Assembly: GCA_002215645.1 (NCBI GenBank)
Contig: NGFI01000007.1
Location: 45,692 to 109,691, forward strand
DNA from: Gemmatimonadetes bacterium 2013_60CM_65_52
GTDB lineage: Bacteria; Gemmatimonadota; Gemmatimonadetes; Gemmatimonadales; Gemmatimonadaceae
Length of the DNA stretch: 64,000 nt
Reading direction: 5' to 3'
A program made the translations under genes and the position numbers. Below, piece by piece: positions 9,901 through 18,134 of the stretch (positions within the stretch are counted from its first letter, which is position 1; every line of letters starts with the position of its first letter). Under the pieces are notes generated by a model. That model ran no database searches and was not told the origin of the DNA. It saw only the letters and a program-made list of their open reading frames with translations.

Positions 9901-10110
9901 ACGTTGTTCGGCCTGCTTCCACTGGCCCTCGGCCTTGGCGCAGGCAGCGAAATGCAGCGCCCCCTCGCACTCGCCGTGATCGGCGGGCTCGCACTCTCGA
10001 CGCCGATCACGCTGTTCCTCGTCCCGACGTTCCTTGTTGCGGTACGCGGCCGGGATTATTCGCTCACGAGGGTGAAGACTCGGACGCAGCCCGCACCGGT
10101 GACTGCGTAA
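6931..10110 (+). CDS. RND-family efflux permease (AcrB/CzcA superfamily)
   Basis: 1,059 residues, the usual length. It shows the hydrophobic N-terminal helix, two large periplasmic loops and two six-helix blocks. The key transmembrane-4 motif reads AIGIVIDDAVVISENI, with the two adjacent Asp residues used for proton translocation. The second half has GLIVKNGIILLDF and TTLCTLFGLLPLALG. The paired Asp favours the drug/lipophile (HAE) type over the heavy-metal type, although the operon order is also seen in CzcCBA sets. The start GTG lies in the adaptor's stop (GTGA). Confidence 0.93.
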   Translation: MNDAQRTGENAPSRWSLAGAVASQRRFVYLTVALLCAAGMYAALQLPSAIYPELEFTRIIVIAEGSSLGARQIVFSITQPLEEAVGVVPGVRRVQSKSIRGASEISVTFSPSTDMAYALQQTQARVNEVRNDLPPGLNIQVERLLPSVFPILSYNLEGGSPQLLYDIARYKIRPVISRVPGVGRVDVQASDVREIEVIADPVRLAEQGLSYDDLANAIRVGTTVTAVGRVAQDYKQYLVVSAQEATAPEDIGNVVVGKGLRVRDVASVEVGTEDHVRIVAGDGRPAALINITRQIGGNTVAIADSVEKVAAAIRTTLPKGMTLKPVYDQASLVRDATASVRDAMIIGAVLAVIVLFLFLRKGRITAISAASIPLTLIITVFVMSLLGQTFNLMTLGAMAIAIGIVIDDAVVISENIVRHLGFTKDREHAIREAVQELIIPVTTSTITTVVVFLPLRLLEGVVGQFFAALSITLTIAVLISLILAVTIIPLLAEAFLEGEGVEVVAHDEQVSTNAGLKGRAKHLLAGIGRAIDALSEKYGHGLDRALHHTRLMIAGAVALIIAGVVVYKLVPTGFLPEIDEGAFVLDYWTPGGTALVETDRQLHIAEALLLNTPEVESISRRTGAELGLFATEQNRGDMVVRLKPASQRSRSSQQVIDDVRPRLNSVLPRMRIEFVQILSDVINDLAGAARPVEIRLYGSDLTALEAYGKALEPKLSQVQGIEDLFSGVVEKAPELQMQINQAEANKVGLTPEQISASVNGALLGVQAGQIRLSDRAINVRVRAPDAVRLDALRLGSLPIVVPASRTTAPLSTVATFEPAEGRSAYTRENQQQVITITSDVTAALGTVMSGVNQVLASNPPPAGIRMEVGGQSAGQKAAFKSLLTVLALAIAAVIAVMVVQFRSFVEPLVVLLAAPISFVGSMALLLITGTPLNVSSFMGLILLVGLIVKNGIILLDFTYHRMATENETLEPALLEAGRVRLRPILMTTLCTLFGLLPLALGLGAGSEMQRPLALAVIGGLALSTPITLFLVPTFLVAVRGRDYSLTRVKTRTQPAPVTA

Positions 10111-10136
10111 GCCACCCACCAATGGGAGAATCGATC

Positions 10137-10544
10137 ATGCGCAAAGACACGATGGGCACGGCACTTCTTGCCGCGATTGCGGCGCTTACACTCGCTTCGT
10201 CACCGGCCGACGCTCAAGCCGCCAAGCCGCAGCCAAAGCACGAGACGCACGCGCAGCTCCAGAAGGAAGCGAAAATCACGCTCGCCGCCGCGAAGAAGAC
10301 GGCGCTGGAGCAGGTGCCGGGCGGCAAGGTGAAGTCGGGCGAGCTCGAGCGCGAGGGAGGGAAGCTGCTCTACTCCTTCGACATCAAGTCGAAAGGCAAG
10401 GCGGGCATCGACGAGGTACAGATCGATGCGCTTACGGGTGCGGTGCTCAGCAACAAGCACGAGACCGCCGCTGAAGAAAAGGCTGAGGCCAAGGCCGAGA
10501 AGAAAGAGCATGGCGAGCACAAGGGCGAGTACAAGAAGCCCTGA
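10137..10544 (+). CDS. Exported PepSY-domain protein
   Basis: A 135-residue protein with a signal peptide ending near ASSPADAQA. A PepSY-like core follows (ITLAAAKKTALEQVPGGKVKSG to IDEVQIDALTGAVL), then a highly charged Lys/Glu/His tail. PepSY domains are periplasmic and are often inhibitory or binding modules. A GGGAGA-type ribosome binding site 7 bases before ATG 10137 favours this start over ATG 10122. It begins 26 bp after the RND gene and may be the last gene of that operon. The His/Lys/Glu-rich tail could bind metal. Confidence 0.8.
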   Translation: MRKDTMGTALLAAIAALTLASSPADAQAAKPQPKHETHAQLQKEAKITLAAAKKTALEQVPGGKVKSGELEREGGKLLYSFDIKSKGKAGIDEVQIDALTGAVLSNKHETAAEEKAEAKAEKKEHGEHKGEYKKP

Positions 10545-10560
10545 CCAGCCGACACGCAGT

Positions 10561-10601
10561 GAAGGACCGGATGGCGGGGTAGATCCGCCGTCCTGTCCTT
10601 C
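10561..10601. terminator. Bidirectional stem-loop between convergent genes
   Basis: GAAGGACCGGATGGCGG pairs with CCGCCGTCCTGTCCTTC at 15 of 17 positions around a short loop. It sits in the 74-bp gap between the convergent PepSY and msrB genes, so it can end both transcripts. Confidence 0.7.
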
Positions 10602-10618
10602 GGCATTCTGCCCCTCGC

Positions 10619-11179
10619 CTACTTCTTTTTCTCGAAGAGCTTCAGGTAGTCCCCGTAACCCTCGGCAGCCATCCGGCTGACCGGAATGAAACGCATCGAC
10701 GCCGAGTTCATGCAGTAGCGAAGTCCGGTCGGCTTGGGACCGTCGTCGAAGAGGTGGCCGAGATGCGAATCGGCGTGAGCGGAGCGGACCTCGGTGCGCG
10801 ACATGAGCAGTGAGTTGTCCGTCTTCGTGCGGACGTTCTCGGCTACGAGGGGCTTGGTAAAGCTGGGCCAACCCGTGCCGGAGTCGTATTTATCGCGCGA
10901 GCTGAACAACGCCTCGCCCGAAACGACGTCCACGTAGATGCCGTCTTCGTGATTGTTCCAGAACTCGTTCTGGAACGGCGGCTCCGTGCCTTCATGTTGA
11001 GTCACCTTGTACTGCATCGGTGAGAGCTTCTGCTTGAGCTCACCGTCCGAAGGCTTCTTGAACGTATCGGTCACCTTGTGCTCTCCCTTGGCGGAAGCGG
11101 TTTGCGCCGAAGCACGACTGACTCCGGCCGAAATTGTGGCGAGCAGCGCGAGCGTCAGCGCCGCGGCGTGGCGATGCAT
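10619..11179 (-). CDS. msrB: Periplasmic methionine-R-sulfoxide reductase MsrB
   Basis: 186 residues with a signal peptide (cleavage near SRASAQ), so it repairs oxidised methionine in exported proteins. Family motifs include [28 protein letters not shown] and the active-site block [11 protein letters not shown] with catalytic Cys156. This is the only Cys in the protein. The two zinc-binding CxxC pairs and a Cys resolving residue are therefore absent, so recycling must involve an external thiol. The start is supported by GGAG nine bases upstream. A sequence TATAGT upstream on the minus strand could be a -10 element. Confidence 0.93.
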   Translation of the reverse strand: MHRHAAALTLALLATISAGVSRASAQTASAKGEHKVTDTFKKPSDGELKQKLSPMQYKVTQHEGTEPPFQNEFWNNHEDGIYVDVVSGEALFSSRDKYDSGTGWPSFTKPLVAENVRTKTDNSLLMSRTEVRSAHADSHLGHLFDDGPKPTGLRYCMNSASMRFIPVSRMAAEGYGDYLKLFEKKK

Positions 11180-11242
11180 CGATTCGATCTCCGTGAGGGC
11201 TGCTAACTATACTCCGTCAAGGCGCCAACGGTTCTCCGGACT

Positions 11243-12184
11243 TCAGTCGCCCGCGCGGGCGGGCTCGGAGGGCGACGTCCACGATGAGACGTTCACGTCC
11301 ACGGGCAGCCTGATGTCGGCGACCGCGCGCGCGACGTCGATCATTCCCTGCCATACACCGGCAAAGGCGAATCCGACGTCCTGGGGCGCTTTGCCCTCCT
11401 CAAAGTTGCGGCCGCTCGCCACCCAGATGCGCGGCGACTGCTTCACGCCCGCCGCGGCGAACTCCTGCTTGAGGTCGTCATACACGACCTGCGCGTTATG
11501 GGCGTGCACGTACACGCCGGGCAGGTACGTGCCGTCGCGGAGCAGCGTGCGCGCCCAGCTTCTGTAATAGAGACGCATGGCCTCGGGCATCTTCTCCATC
11601 CGCTCGATGTCCAGGAAAACGATGGATCCGGGAAGGAAGCCCTCGCGTTGCGCCACGGCAATCGCGTCCAGTCCGTCCGCGACGCCGCGCGTTTCGCCGA
11701 GCAGCGCGGCGTTGCACGTCGCACCGGACCGCACCATCTGATTCACGCGCGCTTCCGGGAGCGCTCGTACCGACTTTCCCCACGTCTGCTGACCGACATA
11801 CACCACGGCCAACCCCCAACCCATGCTCTGTAGCAGATCTCGCCTACCCGACCACGAAGCATCCTTGTGGCAGGGAGACCGGAGGTAATAGCCGACCCAA
11901 CTGTAGGGCGCCCCGGGTGCGTTTTTCCAGGCGCGCATGGTCCGCTCACCTGGAAACGTATGTGTATCGAAGCCGAGATTGCGTCCGGCGGTAGCCTCAT
12001 CCGCAAGGGGCGCTTCCTGCCCGGTCACAGCCGCAGCCATCTGAGCCACCGTCGCTGCCGCGCGCACGACTGCCTCGCGGCCCGTCGGAGACGTTGGAGC
12101 CTGAGTACATCCAAACGAAAGCCCGATCATCGCCAAAAAGACCAGTACGCCCTGCGCGATGATACGACGATCGGATGGCGGCAT
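11243..12184 (-). CDS. DUF1906 (glycoside-hydrolase-like) lipoprotein
   Basis: 313 residues; the lipobox LSFGC near residue 25 marks it as a lipoprotein. The mature part begins with LGFDTHTFPG and contains SWVGYYLRSPCHKD, GLAVVYVGQQ and GSIVFLDIER. This is the pattern of the Rv2525c-like DUF1906 family, a TIM-barrel fold related to GH25-type glycoside hydrolases. An acidic DIE at the expected strand end fits a hydrolase-like active site. Cell-wall-related activity is inferred, not shown. The start at 12184 is chosen because upstream residues have a non-coding composition. Confidence 0.75.
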   Translation of the reverse strand: MPPSDRRIIAQGVLVFLAMIGLSFGCTQAPTSPTGREAVVRAAATVAQMAAAVTGQEAPLADEATAGRNLGFDTHTFPGERTMRAWKNAPGAPYSWVGYYLRSPCHKDASWSGRRDLLQSMGWGLAVVYVGQQTWGKSVRALPEARVNQMVRSGATCNAALLGETRGVADGLDAIAVAQREGFLPGSIVFLDIERMEKMPEAMRLYYRSWARTLLRDGTYLPGVYVHAHNAQVVYDDLKQEFAAAGVKQSPRIWVASGRNFEEGKAPQDVGFAFAGVWQGMIDVARAVADIRLPVDVNVSSWTSPSEPARAGD

Positions 12185-12234
12185 GTGTAGACAACGATGC
12201 AACAGTCGTACGCCGGAGCCGCGATTCGAATTGC

Positions 12235-14034
12235 TCAGTCCGGTCTGCGGTCGCTCATGAGAATCGCGGCAACCATGTACAGCGCAACCGCGGCCGCGAT
12301 GACGAAGCCGAGAGTGCCGAGCGTCCGCCAATAGGGAAGGAGCATCGCGCTGGCAACGAGCAATCCGGCCAGCACCAGGCCTGAAAACACGCGGTTGGCC
12401 ACCTTCTGCAGTGCGACAATGAGCGATGGAAGCTGCGGCACGTCCACGTGCGACGAAATGTCGTTGTTGGCCAGCCGCGTCGTGATGAGATCCAACCGCC
12501 GCGGGAGCGCGGCGAGAAGCTCGCTGCTCTCCACGGCGATCTGGTAGATCCGTCGAGGCGACAGATCGCGCCGTGCGCGCTGCATCGCGATCTCGGTGCT
12601 GAATGCGCGGATCGTCTCAAGCGGCATGAATGATGGATCGAGCGCGCGCGTCAGCGTGTCGAGGTTGAAGAGGGCCTTCGCCAGCAGCGTCATCTCGGCT
12701 GGCAGGCGCAGCCCGTGCCTGAATGACATGTCGATCACGTCGAACAGCATTCGTCCCGCCTCGACCTCCGAGACGCTCACCTCGTAATTGCGCGCGACAA
12801 GGGAGCCGATCTCACGCAGGTAACCCGCACGGTCGAAGTCGGCCGCGGGAGTTCCCAGTTCGACCAGTGTTGCGGCCACTTCGTCCCCTCGCCGGTCGCC
12901 AAGCGCCATCAGCAATCGAGTGGCGAGGTCGCGCATGTTCTCCGACAGCCGCGCCGTCATGCCGAAGTCGATGAGCGCGAGGCGGACGTCCATGTCCCCC
13001 GGAACGGGCGCCGCTTCTTCCTGTGCGCGCAACTCCACGCGAGCAAGTGGAGTCTGCACGGGCCGCGACTCGCCTCGACGATCGTCTCTCACCACCTCGG
13101 ACGGCGTGAGCGGATTCTCCGTGTCCGGCATCACGACGAAGACGTTGCCGGGGTGCGGATCGGCGTGGAAGAATCCGTCGATCGTGATACCCTTGAGATA
13201 TGCGCGCGTAAGATCTTCTGCGAGCGGAGCGAAGTCGTGTTCGAGCCGCGCGATCGGTGACACGTCGTGCACTTTCACGCCGCGCACACGTTCCGTCGTG
13301 AGCACGCGCTCGGTGGAGTAGGCCTCGATCACTTTCGGTATGAGGAGTCTCGGAAACGCAGCCAGCGATCGGCGAAAGGCAGCGGCATTTCTCGCCTCCA
13401 CGCGATAATCGAGCTCGTCGGCGAGCGCACGCTCGAGCTGCTGAATGACGCCGACCACGTCTACGCGGGCGCCGACGCCGGTATGTGCAGCCATGAACTC
13501 CGCCAGCTCGCGAAAGAACTCGATGTCTTCCGCGAGTGACACGCGAATGCCCGGGCGCTGCACTTTCACGACGACCGGCCGGCCGCCGTGAAGTCGGGCG
13601 CCGTGTACCTGACCGAGGCTGGCGGTACCAAGTGGCTCCGGATCCAGGAAGTCGAACAGCTTGTTGACGCGTGCTCCCAGCTCCGACTCGATCGTTGTTA
13701 TCACTTCGGCGAAGGCGACGGGGCCGACATCGTCCTGCAACGATTCGAGCTCGCGGATGTACGGAGCGGGAAGAAGATCCGGCCGCGTGGAGAGCACCTG
13801 GCCGAGCTTCACATAGGCGGGGCCGAGCTCGACGAGGCGCCTTCGAAATGCCGCTGCGAGGGCTTCGGTGCCGGCGAGCTCCTCGGGCGGCAGATCCTTC
13901 TCTTCCGGTGCGAGTGAAAGAAGCCCCTGCTGCGCCGCGACGTCGCGCAGACCATATCGTGTAAACAGCTCGACGATGGCGACGAGCTTGGGAATGTGCT
14001 TGGGACTGAGTAACATGATTGCGGGCTGAGGCAT
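12235..14034 (-). CDS. AarF/UbiB/ABC1-family atypical kinase
   Basis: 599 residues. The ABC1 signature KxGQ reads YVKLGQVLSTRPDLLP. The Ala-rich nucleotide loop is LGTASLGQVHGA, the catalytic Lys is in VVVKVQRPG, then DELDYRVEARN, FHADPHPGN and the metal-binding LIDFGM. Two hydrophobic C-terminal spans anchor it to the membrane. Relatives support quinone biosynthesis or lipid homeostasis. Unusually, about 50 residues rich in Pro, Glu and Arg separate HADPHPGN from DFGM, where most relatives have about 15. No other ubiquinone or menaquinone genes are nearby. Confidence 0.92.
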   Translation of the reverse strand: MPQPAIMLLSPKHIPKLVAIVELFTRYGLRDVAAQQGLLSLAPEEKDLPPEELAGTEALAAAFRRRLVELGPAYVKLGQVLSTRPDLLPAPYIRELESLQDDVGPVAFAEVITTIESELGARVNKLFDFLDPEPLGTASLGQVHGARLHGGRPVVVKVQRPGIRVSLAEDIEFFRELAEFMAAHTGVGARVDVVGVIQQLERALADELDYRVEARNAAAFRRSLAAFPRLLIPKVIEAYSTERVLTTERVRGVKVHDVSPIARLEHDFAPLAEDLTRAYLKGITIDGFFHADPHPGNVFVVMPDTENPLTPSEVVRDDRRGESRPVQTPLARVELRAQEEAAPVPGDMDVRLALIDFGMTARLSENMRDLATRLLMALGDRRGDEVAATLVELGTPAADFDRAGYLREIGSLVARNYEVSVSEVEAGRMLFDVIDMSFRHGLRLPAEMTLLAKALFNLDTLTRALDPSFMPLETIRAFSTEIAMQRARRDLSPRRIYQIAVESSELLAALPRRLDLITTRLANNDISSHVDVPQLPSLIVALQKVANRVFSGLVLAGLLVASAMLLPYWRTLGTLGFVIAAAVALYMVAAILMSDRRPD

Positions 14035-14150
14035 GGAGTGTGCCCGTCAACGGTGAATGCTGAACCGCAAACCGGTCGCAACCGGCGCGGCGCATGGCAG
14101 CAGCGCGGCGCGCCCGATACCTTGAGGTCTGCACCCTTCTCTCACCCGCC

Positions 14151-14537
14151 ATGCAGCAGAGGCCTGCGTCCGTTCCCACGATTCTGGTGACGGATGATGA
14201 TGCCGAGCAGCGCGCTCTCTACGCCGAAATCCTGACGGCTGCGGGTTATCGCGTTCTGCAAGCGAGCGACGGCGAGGGTGCGGTCACCCTCGCGCGCTCA
14301 GAGCACCCCGATCTCATGCTGATGGACGTGACGATGCCGGTCGTCAGCGGCTGGAACGCCGTACGCGTGCTACGTGAGGACCCATCCACGCTCGCCATTC
14401 CGATCATCGTCGTGACTGGACTTGTGGACACCTGGGATCGCGACGCCTCCATCGCCGCCGGCGCCGACAGCCATCTGACCAAGCCAGTCCGCCCGGAGCG
14501 ACTCCTCAGCGAAGTGCGCCGGATCCTGCATCGGTGA
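14151..14537 (+). CDS. Single-domain response regulator (receiver only)
   Basis: 128 residues, all receiver domain. The acidic triplet is in ILVTDDDAEQR, the phospho-acceptor Asp in LMLMDVTMP, Thr in IIVVTGL and Lys in LTKPVRP; all are canonical. With no output domain it should act by protein contact. ATG 14151 fits the domain start. The gene overlaps the next by GTGA, so the two are probably co-translated. No partner kinase is adjacent. Confidence 0.88.
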   Translation: MQQRPASVPTILVTDDDAEQRALYAEILTAAGYRVLQASDGEGAVTLARSEHPDLMLMDVTMPVVSGWNAVRVLREDPSTLAIPIIVVTGLVDTWDRDASIAAGADSHLTKPVRPERLLSEVRRILHR

Positions 14538-15082
14538 TATTCGGTCACCTCGGCATCGCTGCTCTCGTTGGATCGACACAACGCGACAGAATCGGGTCGC
14601 GCCTCTTCATTGCACTGCTCGCGGCGTCCTTTGCCCCGGACGTCGTCGACATCGCCTACTTCGTCGCCGGCATCTGTAGCCCATACGGTCTCTTCTCACA
14701 TTCCATCCCCGCGGCACTCATCGAGGGGGCCTCCATCGGCGGAATCGCACTGCTCGTCACGGACTCATGGCGCATCGCGCTTGCGTTCCTCGCCGTGGTA
14801 CTCCTGCACGTTCCCGCGGACATGGTGACCGGATACAAGATCCTGGTGCCCGGCGGTGATCTACTTGGGCTGCAATTCTATCAGCGACCCCTCTACGACT
14901 TCGTCGCGGAGGCCGCCGTCATTGTGACGGGTTGGTTGGCCATACAGCGAGCCGATATTCACATGCGCTGGGCGGTCAGCCGGCGCGTCCTCGTCGGCCT
15001 GTTGATCGCGCAGGCAGCCTGCGACATCGTCATCGCCGGGCCGGGGCTGCACCTCAAGCCGAACGCTTGCCGTGCGGCGTAA
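14534..15082 (+). CDS. Small integral membrane protein, DUF457/YdjM-like
   Basis: 182 residues starting at a GTG that overlaps the preceding stop. Four to five hydrophobic segments. The conserved-looking polar residues FGHLG, PDVVD, FSHS and HVPADM match the His/Asp pattern of YdjM/DUF457 inner membrane proteins, annotated as putative metal-dependent hydrolases. Translational coupling to the receiver protein suggests a functional link, but there is no direct evidence of activity. Confidence 0.6.
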   Translation: MIFGHLGIAALVGSTQRDRIGSRLFIALLAASFAPDVVDIAYFVAGICSPYGLFSHSIPAALIEGASIGGIALLVTDSWRIALAFLAVVLLHVPADMVTGYKILVPGGDLLGLQFYQRPLYDFVAEAAVIVTGWLAIQRADIHMRWAVSRRVLVGLLIAQAACDIVIAGPGLHLKPNACRAA

Positions 15083-15201
15083 TGGATCGAGTGGGGGCTG
15101 GTTGTTCACGCCCTGATGTCGCATGTTTTCAGCGGGACAATCCGCGGCCGGCGGTGTACCTCAGAGGAGGCGCTCCGCAGCGACGCCCGACCCCCGCTCC
15201 C

Positions 15202-15579
15202 ATGAATCCAAACAAGCACGACGACTACGACCCCCTCTCGGCGTTCGAGCTGCCACCTGATGTGATGAGCTCGACGCTCGAGCACGCCATCAGCGACGAT
15301 GCGGGCGCGACGCATGAACAAGGTCACGCCGTGGCGACGGCCCTCCAACGTGCCCTCAAGGGCAGTTCGGTGGAATTCGGATTTCCAGGGATCGTCACCG
15401 CACATCTCGCTTCAGGCGCGGTCGCACGGTGTGGCGGGCCCGCTTTCGGGTGGCTCGTGGACGTCGAGCGGAAACCGGGCGCAACATCCATCACGCTCGA
15501 GGTCTCGATTCCCGACGACATCCGCGACGCAAAGCATATCGCGGACGCGTTGGCGAAGGTGCTGAAAAGCTACGTGTGA
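15202..15579 (+). CDS. Hypothetical protein (125 aa)
   Basis: A soluble protein of 125 residues that I do not recognise. Its N-terminus is acidic (PNKHDDYDPLSAFELPPDV). The middle has FGFPGIVTAHLASGAVARCGGPAFGWLVDVER and the C-terminus is a helix ending LAKVLKSYV. There are no membrane spans or signal peptide. ATG 15202 is chosen because upstream residues are Arg/Pro-rich and look non-coding. Confidence 0.55.
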   Translation: MNPNKHDDYDPLSAFELPPDVMSSTLEHAISDDAGATHEQGHAVATALQRALKGSSVEFGFPGIVTAHLASGAVARCGGPAFGWLVDVERKPGATSITLEVSIPDDIRDAKHIADALAKVLKSYV

Positions 15580-15580
15580 A

Positions 15581-15598
15581 AGCAACGCCGAAGTTGCT
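15581..15598. terminator. Short stem-loop between convergent genes
   Basis: AGCAAC-GCCGAA-GTTGCT is a perfect 6-bp stem with a 6-base loop in the 28-bp gap between convergent stops at 15579 and 15608. It is probably a bidirectional terminator; it has no T-tract. Confidence 0.5.
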
Positions 15599-15607
15599 GC
15601 CGATGGC

Positions 15608-16771
15608 TTACAGACGTGCGGTGATGCGACGCTCTGTCTCGTCTCTTTGGCCGAGAAACTCTCCGATCGCCGCCAGCGACGCGACGTGATCGCAGATGAT
15701 CTTGAACGTGGCAAGCAGCGGAACGGCCAGAAACGCACCCGGCACGCCCCAGATCCAGAAGAAGAACGAAAGGCCCACAAAGATCGCGACGGGATTCAAC
15801 GTGAGGCGGTGCCCAAGCAGCACGGGCGTGGCGAGGTTGGCCTGAATGAGATTGATGGCCAGAAAGCTTGCCGGCACGAGCAGCGCGTGGCCGATGTCCG
15901 GAAACGTGCTGATGCCCACGACCGTCAACACGCCGATCGCCGTGATTGCCCCGAGATACGGCACGAATTCCAGGCACGCCACGATCGCGCCCCAGAGCAG
16001 CACGTTCGGCATGCCGAGGAGCTTCAGCACGCCCGCGACGATCAGCCCCTCGACGATGTTCACGACGAGCGTGGTCGTGAGATAGGCGGAGACCGCCGAC
16101 TCGGTGGCGCGCGCAATTTCCACCGCCTTCACCTTGTCGCTGAAATGCGGCAACACCTTGATGAGCTTCTGAAGAAAGAGGTCGCCTCCCGCGAGCAGGA
16201 AATAGAGGAGGACGAAGACCTCGATCATGTCCGCGACGAGACGCTGCGTCGTGCCGAAGAGCCGCGACGAGAGTGACGGCCCGGTCTGGACGACGACAGG
16301 TGCCCGAATCGGCCGCTGCTCGCCGCCCACCGCATCAACAGCCTGGTCGACGTTCTTCGAGACCTGCTGAACAGGCCGGATGATTCCGCCGAGCTTGGCC
16401 TGTGTCCGCCGGAAGCTTTCGGGAGCGCTCGCCACCCAGCGCTGCGCGGGACCGGCGAGCCGGTACATGGTTCCTCCCATGGCCGCGAGCACGAGGAAGA
16501 CGATGATCGCCGCGCCAATCGGGGGCTTGATGGCAATTCGGCCAAGCACCCGAAGAAGCGGGCTGAGCAGAAAGTTCAGCAGCAGCGCAAACGCGATGGG
16601 AATGAGGAAGTCGCGCGCGAAGTACAGCGTGTAAAGCAGCGCGAGCACTGTGAGGACCGTCCGCTCGATGCTTCGCGCGCGACTCGACGAAACTGCCTCC
16701 ACCGTGCGGCCGGCGTCCGGCGTCGCCGCGCTGATGGGCACAATGTCGCTATCCCGGTCCGGAACTGTCAT
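15608..16771 (-). CDS. AI-2E family transporter (PerM/TqsA-like)
   Basis: 387 residues from ATG 16771. Two hydrophobic helices near the N-terminus, a soluble loop (residues about 105-190), then several helices. The family block VNIVEGLIVAGVLKLLGMPNVLLWGAIVACLEFVPYLG is present, as is the C-terminal SFFFWIWGVPGAFLAVPLLATFK. The family includes TqsA (autoinducer-2 export) and sodium-driven transporters. The actual substrate is not predictable. It is likely transcribed alone or together with the upstream GH6 gene on the same strand (69-bp gap). Confidence 0.9.
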   Translation of the reverse strand: MTVPDRDSDIVPISAATPDAGRTVEAVSSSRARSIERTVLTVLALLYTLYFARDFLIPIAFALLLNFLLSPLLRVLGRIAIKPPIGAAIIVFLVLAAMGGTMYRLAGPAQRWVASAPESFRRTQAKLGGIIRPVQQVSKNVDQAVDAVGGEQRPIRAPVVVQTGPSLSSRLFGTTQRLVADMIEVFVLLYFLLAGGDLFLQKLIKVLPHFSDKVKAVEIARATESAVSAYLTTTLVVNIVEGLIVAGVLKLLGMPNVLLWGAIVACLEFVPYLGAITAIGVLTVVGISTFPDIGHALLVPASFLAINLIQANLATPVLLGHRLTLNPVAIFVGLSFFFWIWGVPGAFLAVPLLATFKIICDHVASLAAIGEFLGQRDETERRITARL

Positions 16772-16839
16772 GACGGCAACGCCATCATGCACGTTGCTTG
16801 CCGACGAGGGCGGTAGGACAGCAGGACAGTAACAGCGAC

Positions 16840-17895
16840 CTAGAACGACGCCCGCTGCGCCAAGCCCAGTGCGTATTCGGGCATCCAGGTGCCGGCCGAT
16901 GGACTGCCATTGCATATGCCATCCGATTCGCCCGGCGTCTTGATCCACAAGTAGGCGTCCACCAGCACGCTTCCCGTGGCGGTCGTCGGAAGGTTGCCGA
17001 GCGCGCGTCCGTCGGGGTTGCACCACTGTGCGTCGGCCGTGGGCCCAAGACCATTGCGCCCGGTGTCCACGATGAAGTGCTTTCCGCCAACGCGGCTCGC
17101 CACGTCGGTGCCATAGCTCACGTTGTCCGACGTGAGATAGAAGTTCGACACGTTGAGTGAGAACCCTTGCGCCCGCCCGACGCCGGCGCTCTTCAGCCGA
17201 TCGGCCATGACGGCGGCGGACTTCCAGTGCGGATTGCCAGCGTCGATGTAGACGGCGACGCCGTTCTTCGCCGTGAATTGCTGCACCGCATAGCTCAGCA
17301 GATCGAGGCGCACCTGCTGATCGGCAGGCGACAGGCAGTCCATCCCCGCGAGCGCGTCGGGCTCGAGGACGATGACAGCGCGACGATTACCGAGACCGCT
17401 GGCGAAGGCGTCGATCCATGTCTTGTACGCGGCGGGTGCCGTGAGGTTGCCGCCGGAGTAGCCGCCGCAATCACGCTGCGGAATGTTGTACGCAACGAAT
17501 ACCGGCATCGCACCGCTCGCGGCCATCGTGGCGGACGCGGCGTTGACGTCGGCCTGGACATTGGTGTTCCAGTTGCCGATCCATCTGGCGGACGGGGCAT
17601 TGGCGAGCTTGTCCATCTGTGCTGCGTCAGATGGGCGAGTGGCGCGCCATGAATCGGCGGTGCTGCGCGCCCTGGACGAGGGATCCACCCAGAACGACGA
17701 GCCGATGAGGCTGAGCAGCGAACCCGTCGTTGAATCGGTATGCGTGGGCGCAGGTGCGACCGTCACCGAATCGCCGCCATGACTGACGGGGCCAAGGATG
17801 CTGGTAGCGTCGTTCGAACAGGCGGTTGCGGCGATGAAACCAGTGACGATCGCGGCGTAGCGCACCGAGCGAGAGGATCGCGCGAATCGGCTCAT
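16840..17895 (-). CDS. GH6 cellulase (endoglucanase/cellobiohydrolase) lipoprotein
   Basis: 351 residues; the lipobox ATAC near residue 25 predicts a lipoprotein. GH6 signatures: IGNWN, YNIPQRDCGGYSGG, VIVLEPDAL (Asp proton donor), VYIDAGNPHW, FIVDTGRNGLG and the C-terminal DAYLWIKTPGESDG. The catalytic chain is complete, so it should hydrolyse beta-1,4-glucan. It is divergent from a BcsA-like synthase 239 bp away. That suggests it edits or releases a self-made glucan rather than only degrading plant cellulose, as GH8 BcsZ does in classical cellulose operons (inference). Confidence 0.92.
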   Translation of the reverse strand: MSRFARSSRSVRYAAIVTGFIAATACSNDATSILGPVSHGGDSVTVAPAPTHTDSTTGSLLSLIGSSFWVDPSSRARSTADSWRATRPSDAAQMDKLANAPSARWIGNWNTNVQADVNAASATMAASGAMPVFVAYNIPQRDCGGYSGGNLTAPAAYKTWIDAFASGLGNRRAVIVLEPDALAGMDCLSPADQQVRLDLLSYAVQQFTAKNGVAVYIDAGNPHWKSAAVMADRLKSAGVGRAQGFSLNVSNFYLTSDNVSYGTDVASRVGGKHFIVDTGRNGLGPTADAQWCNPDGRALGNLPTTATGSVLVDAYLWIKTPGESDGICNGSPSAGTWMPEYALGLAQRASF

Positions 17896-18134
17896 GGGCA
17901 GGGAAGGAGATATGGGAATCCGGGCGCGTGGACCTACGCGTCGGAGTCACATACAAGACGAGAATCCGGACCAATACGTCACTGGCGACCTCATCGTTAA
18001 GTCGATGCGCCGTAATGACTTGCTCGCTTGTACCCCGGTTGCTGACAAGTGAGCCACGAGGCTCCGGAAACCTGCTTGCGCGGCCCGCGCTCTGCACTGC
18101 TCATGGCATCCATACTCGTGCCCGATCAGCATCT

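Noticed and set aside
7729..10122. A 797-codon open frame on the minus strand opposite the RND permease
   Set aside because: It mirrors the codon structure of the permease, is rich in Arg/His/Asp and has no domain motif. Similar long shadows lie opposite other high-GC genes (3105-4361, 55996-58680).
17928..18134. Upstream start of the glycosyltransferase
   Set aside because: The 69 extra residues have non-coding composition and lie in the divergent promoter region; not fully excluded because no start has a clear ribosome binding site.
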